From: CAYFWF01 sp964346815
GTDB lineage: Bacteria > Acidobacteriota > Aminicenantia > Aminicenantales > Aminicenantaceae
NCBI GenBank assembly: GCA_964346815.1
Contig: CAYFWF010000035.1
Span: 1 to 64,000 of the forward strand
Reading direction: 5' to 3'
Length of the DNA stretch: 64,000 nucleotides
Shown here: piece after piece, positions 60,816 through 64,000 of the stretch
Layout of the letters: the number at the start of each line of letters is the position of its first letter
How positions within the stretch are numbered: the stretch's first letter is position 1
The notes under the pieces: model-generated
What the model was told of the DNA's origin: nothing
What the model saw: the letters and a program-made list of their open reading frames with translations, nothing else
The model's database searches: none
Position numbers and translations under genes: made by a program

Positions 60816-61358
60816 ATGTCGAATTCAACAGGTAAAACAATAGCGATTATCTTATTAGTGGCTTTGCTTATATTGGTTATCGCTCGGTTCACACCATTTA
60901 TTTTTGCACCGCTGGGCATTTTTCCTCATGTTTGGCAATGGCTGAAATTCCCCAAACTAGGAACCGTTGAAGTTGGGCCCTATGGCTTTTTCAATTTCAC
61001 TTCGTACTCGATTATTTCCCTTGTTCTTCTCGTCATCTGGATTTTTGTAATCGTCTGGGTATATAGGGATGCAGAGAGACGCGGGATGAATGGAGTGTTA
61101 TGGGCATTGCTTGTTTTTATTGGAAATTTGATCGGATTGTTGATTTACTTGATCGTTCGTTCGAACAATATTACGGCACCCAAAAGCGTTGCCGCATCTC
61201 AGATGTGTCCAGATTGCCAAATCCCTCTGTCTCCTCAGTATGTGTTTTGCCCGAATTGTGGAACACGCCTTCAATCCGTTTGCTCTAAGTGTCAAAAGCC
61301 AGTAGAAAAAGACTGGCAGGTCTGTCCTCACTGTGGAGAGAAACTGAGGGAAAAATAG
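60816..61358 (+). CDS. Membrane protein with C-terminal double zinc ribbon
   Basis: 180 aa. Two to three hydrophobic helices (TIAIILLVALLILVIARFTPF, then IISLVLLVIWIFVIVWVY and LWALLVFIGNLIGLLIYLIV, a PLDc_N-like part) are followed by two Cys4 ribbons: CPDCQIPLSPQYVFCPNC and CSKCQKPVEKDWQVCPHC. TTTAGGAGG precedes the ATG. It lies 15 nt after the anti-sigma gene, in the same operon. The ribbon may bind the sigma or anti-sigma factor; that is inference. Confidence 0.75.
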   Translation: MSNSTGKTIAIILLVALLILVIARFTPFIFAPLGIFPHVWQWLKFPKLGTVEVGPYGFFNFTSYSIISLVLLVIWIFVIVWVYRDAERRGMNGVLWALLVFIGNLIGLLIYLIVRSNNITAPKSVAASQMCPDCQIPLSPQYVFCPNCGTRLQSVCSKCQKPVEKDWQVCPHCGEKLREK

Positions 61359-61565
61359 GAGTCCCTTTCAGCACAGGATTCTCGGAGCGAGGAAAGAGGT
61401 CAGATTGATTCGATTTTCTCATCGTTCTGGGTGATCCGATAAGGGAAAATATCACCTTCCGATTCACACCTAGAGGTGATTTACATACGGGGATAATTCT
61501 TTAGACTTGATAATGCGTTTCAAGAGTCTATCTTTTGCTAAAAAAGGCCCTTTATTGAGAACGTC

Positions 61566-62948
61566 ATGAATCAGAGCCCATTTAAGAGGAAGATACTGAT
61601 CGTCGACGATGATACGACCAGTATAAAGATGCTGGAGTCTTTACTTGCCCCCGATAAATACGAACTCTTGAAAGCAAATAATGGAAAAGAGGCTTTGGAG
61701 CAGGCTTTTGCACAATTACCTGATTTGATTCTTTTGGATATCATGATGCCTGATATAGATGGGTTTGAAGTGACCCGCACAATAAAACGAGATCCTAGAA
61801 CCAAAGATACGCCCGTTATTCTGGTTACCTCCTTAGACGATCCCAAAAACAAGGCGATTGGTCTCGAAGCAGGAGCCGAAGAGCTCCTGAACAAACCGAT
61901 TCACCCTTCAGAACTTCACGCCAGAGTGAACTCGATGCTCCGCCTCAAGCAATACAGGGATCAATTGAGTATTCGTACTCTGACTGGATTGAGCTACAGC
62001 AACATACCCAAACTGCAGGAGGAGGTCTACAAGGCCAGGGAAGACATACCGCTCATTCTTCTGGTTGAGGATAATGAAGTGGATGCAGAGCTTGTAAGGA
62101 ATGCTCTGAAGGAGCAGCCCTTCAAGTTTAGGGTGGTCAACCGAGGCAGTGATGTGTTCGGCATCATCAGTCAGGAAAACGTCGATCTGATCCTGCTGGA
62201 TATCATCTTGCCCGATATCGATGGCTTTGAAGTCTGCCGGCGGCTCAAAGTAGATCACAAAGATATTCAGATCGTCATCGTGACTTGTCTCGATGACCTT
62301 GAAAGTAAAATCAAAGGAGTTGAGCTTGGAGCCGACGATTTCTTGGTTAAACCCATTGTGAATAGAGAACTGATCGCGAGAATAAAGGTTTTATTGGAGA
62401 AAAAAGGACATCTCGATAGCCTTCGTTCTCATTATGAGGCTGCTTTGGATTCGGCAATTCTCGATTGGCTCACGGGTCTTTACAACCATGGATATTTCCA
62501 GCAATTCTTGGATTACGAGCTGAAGCGGGCTCTCCACCAGGGATTTCCAGTAGGTTTGATTATGATCGATGTGGATGATTTCAAAATCTTTAATGACAGA
62601 TTGGGACACTCGGCCGGTGACGCGATCCTGAGAGAGTTTGGACAAGTTATCAGGAACATCATAAGAGAAGTCGATTTAGCCGCTCGGTATGGAGGAGAGG
62701 AATTTGCTGTTGTGCTACCCTATACTGATAGAGAAGGTGTAAAAAAAGTAGCAGAGAGAATCCATAAAGCGATCTCAACTCATGATTTCTTGAATGATGA
62801 CTCCATCGAGCTGGGAAATCCGACAGTAAGCATGGGGATTTCCGTCTTTCCTGAAGAAGGTTTGACTAAAAAAGAATTGATCGAAAACGCTGACAAGATG
62901 CTTTACACAGCCAAACGAAAGGGCAAAAATCAATTCTGTATGATTTAA
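61566..62948 (+). CDS. PleD-like diguanylate cyclase with two receiver domains
   Basis: 460 aa. Receiver 1 has DDD at 14-16 and phospho-acceptor Asp58; receiver 2 has VEDN and Asp212. The cyclase domain has GGEEF at 376-380 with the inhibitory RxxD motif (Arg367-Asp370) five residues before it. It makes cyclic-di-GMP from two GTP when activated by phosphorylation and is shut by product. The two-receiver plus GGDEF layout is that of PleD. No kinase is adjacent; the hybrid kinase at 37527 is one possible donor. Confidence 0.92.
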   Translation: MNQSPFKRKILIVDDDTTSIKMLESLLAPDKYELLKANNGKEALEQAFAQLPDLILLDIMMPDIDGFEVTRTIKRDPRTKDTPVILVTSLDDPKNKAIGLEAGAEELLNKPIHPSELHARVNSMLRLKQYRDQLSIRTLTGLSYSNIPKLQEEVYKAREDIPLILLVEDNEVDAELVRNALKEQPFKFRVVNRGSDVFGIISQENVDLILLDIILPDIDGFEVCRRLKVDHKDIQIVIVTCLDDLESKIKGVELGADDFLVKPIVNRELIARIKVLLEKKGHLDSLRSHYEAALDSAILDWLTGLYNHGYFQQFLDYELKRALHQGFPVGLIMIDVDDFKIFNDRLGHSAGDAILREFGQVIRNIIREVDLAARYGGEEFAVVLPYTDREGVKKVAERIHKAISTHDFLNDDSIELGNPTVSMGISVFPEEGLTKKELIENADKMLYTAKRKGKNQFCMI

Positions 62949-62985
62949 GAAGCCTCTTCAACCCTGTGACAAAAATCAGTCTGGA

Positions 62986-64000
62986 TTACTTGCGAAATTT
63001 TTTTATGAATTCTTCGACTTCTGGAACGCCACCTTGATAGATGAGATACCCATTATAGGGCTCTCTTCCTGTAATATCATCGTTGATGGGAGTGAGCATG
63101 ATCTCCTTGACCTTTTCCAGGTCCTTTGTCTGTCCCAGGGCCCATCCCAGTTTGATATAAGCGACCTCAGGAAGCATATTCTCTGCCGGAATAACTCCTA
63201 AATCCATCATATCGCGTCCTGTCTCGTAAACGTACATATGAACGTATCCCCAAAGGGTTTGGACAGTCATGTAGACAGCTACTCCCGTATCAGCTGCTTT
63301 TTTAAGGGCGGGATAAAGTGGCTTGTTCACATGCCCCAGTCCAGTCCCGGCGATAACGATGCCTTTGTACCCGTTATCCAGAAGCGAGTGAATGATATCT
63401 GGCTGCATATTTGGATAGTAATACACGATAGATACCATTTCTTCAAAATAAGGCAGTATCTTGACCCTGCGGTCTTTTCGGCGCGGGCTGTAATTTTCTT
63501 TCAATAGTTCCACACTGTCGCGGGTGACCTTGGCCAGAGGAATGTCTCCGATAGTTCGGAAAGTCGACCGGTAGGAAGAATGCATTTTTCTCACCCGGGT
63601 TCCTTTATGCAGGAATCCATATTCATCGGAGGTGGGTCCGAACATACAGACCTGGGTTTCGGCTATATCGGAATGACCTGCTGCGTAGGCAGCATGCATC
63701 AGATTCAAGGCTGCATCAGAACTTGGCCTGTCGGAGGACCGCTGGGAACCAACGAGGATGATGGGAACTGGCTGTTCCTGAACCATATAGGTCAGGGCAG
63801 CGGCCGTGTGGTGCAATGTATCTGTGCCGTGCCCGACGATAATTCCATCAATGCCCTTTTCGATTTCCTTTCCGATCGCTACGGCGAGAGTTCTATACTG
63901 TTCGGGACCCATGTTTTCGCTGAAAACCGCGAAAAGTTTTTCTGTTGTCAGATTGCAGATATCGGCTAATTCCGGGACGGCTCCATAGAGTTCCCCAGGA
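62986..64000 (-). CDS. gatD: GatD-like Glu-tRNA(Gln) amidotransferase subunit D, 5' end missing
   Basis: The minus-strand frame is open to the window edge; 337 codons are visible, and the real start lies beyond 64000. Asparaginase-type fold: GTIASR-like part missing, then SENMGPEQYRTL, GHGTDTLHHTAAAL with the catalytic Thr/Asp, ILVGSQRSSDRPSSDAALNL, and HKGTRVRKMHSSYRSTFRTIGD. SSDRPSSDAA and VRKMHxS are features of GatD rather than plain L-asparaginase. GatD frees ammonia from glutamine or asparagine for GatE. GatDE is known mainly from Archaea. No gatE is visible in the window. An asparaginase role is the alternative. Confidence 0.72.
   Translation of the reverse strand, partial: PGELYGAVPELADICNLTTEKLFAVFSENMGPEQYRTLAVAIGKEIEKGIDGIIVGHGTDTLHHTAAALTYMVQEQPVPIILVGSQRSSDRPSSDAALNLMHAAYAAGHSDIAETQVCMFGPTSDEYGFLHKGTRVRKMHSSYRSTFRTIGDIPLAKVTRDSVELLKENYSPRRKDRRVKILPYFEEMVSIVYYYPNMQPDIIHSLLDNGYKGIVIAGTGLGHVNKPLYPALKKAADTGVAVYMTVQTLWGYVHMYVYETGRDMMDLGVIPAENMLPEVAYIKLGWALGQTKDLEKVKEIMLTPINDDITGREPYNGYLIYQGGVPEVEEFIKKFRK

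Overview
The window looks like a chromosomal segment of an uncultured Gram-negative bacterium, most probably from the Candidatus Aminicenantes / Acidobacteria neighbourhood. That placement is inferred from gene content: secreted NHL and 6-bladed propellers, Tat-signal Gfo/Idh/MocA and DUF362 proteins, DUF6807 proteins, many FtsX-type permeases with PadR regulators and permease-prefix domains, an outer-membrane FadL-like barrel and LPS-type heptosyltransferases. Promoters close to the sigma-70 consensus with 16-17 bp spacers are visible in several places. No tRNA, rRNA, CRISPR array or intact transposase gene was seen.

Layout. 1-10.2 kb: exported proteins (a duplicated NIPSNAP/ABM-like protein, two beta-propellers), SixA, archaemetzincin, a FadL-like porin, an HtrA protease, a DUF362 protein and an RRM protein. 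10.3-15.1 kb: the primary sigma factor, then a two-gene module (PEP/pyruvate-binding ATP-grasp protein plus receiver-domain protein). This pair looks like a split and reordered version of a large fusion protein known from Bacteroidetes. 15.1-19.9 kb: a four-gene minus-strand operon for carbohydrate or sugar-acid breakdown (Gfo/Idh/MocA, DUF6807, mandelate-racemase/enolase family, DUF6807). 20.4-30.8 kb: three large FtsX-type permeases, one with its PadR regulator, plus an RRM protein and a DEAD-box helicase. 31-43 kb: an amino-acid permease with an ACMSD-like amidohydrolase, an EF-G of the mitochondrial-like or spd type with a RecA-like ATPase, a hybrid histidine kinase, and a second permease with threonine dehydratase. 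43-49 kb: a nucleotide-translocase-like transporter with HEAT repeats, a bactofilin, small proteins and two LPS-core glycosyltransferases. 49-64 kb: a large outer-membrane barrel, a GH109-type enzyme, a fourth FtsX permease with PadR, a GT4 enzyme, an ECF sigma / anti-sigma / zinc-ribbon operon, a PleD-like diguanylate cyclase and a GatD-like protein cut by the window edge.

The gaps between genes carry much of the novelty. I read at least four decayed genes there: an ornithine cyclodeaminase overlapping its threonine dehydratase partner, an FtsX permease C-terminus, a small TIGR04076-like protein and a MarR-like N-terminus. Two copies of a palindromic MITE-like element share perfect 15-bp terminal repeats, and the longer copy carries an internal array of hairpins. 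Two REP-like palindromes related to the widespread GTCATTGCGAG family are also present. The best candidates for an undescribed system are the ATP-grasp/receiver pair beside rpoD and the hairpin-bearing MITE.
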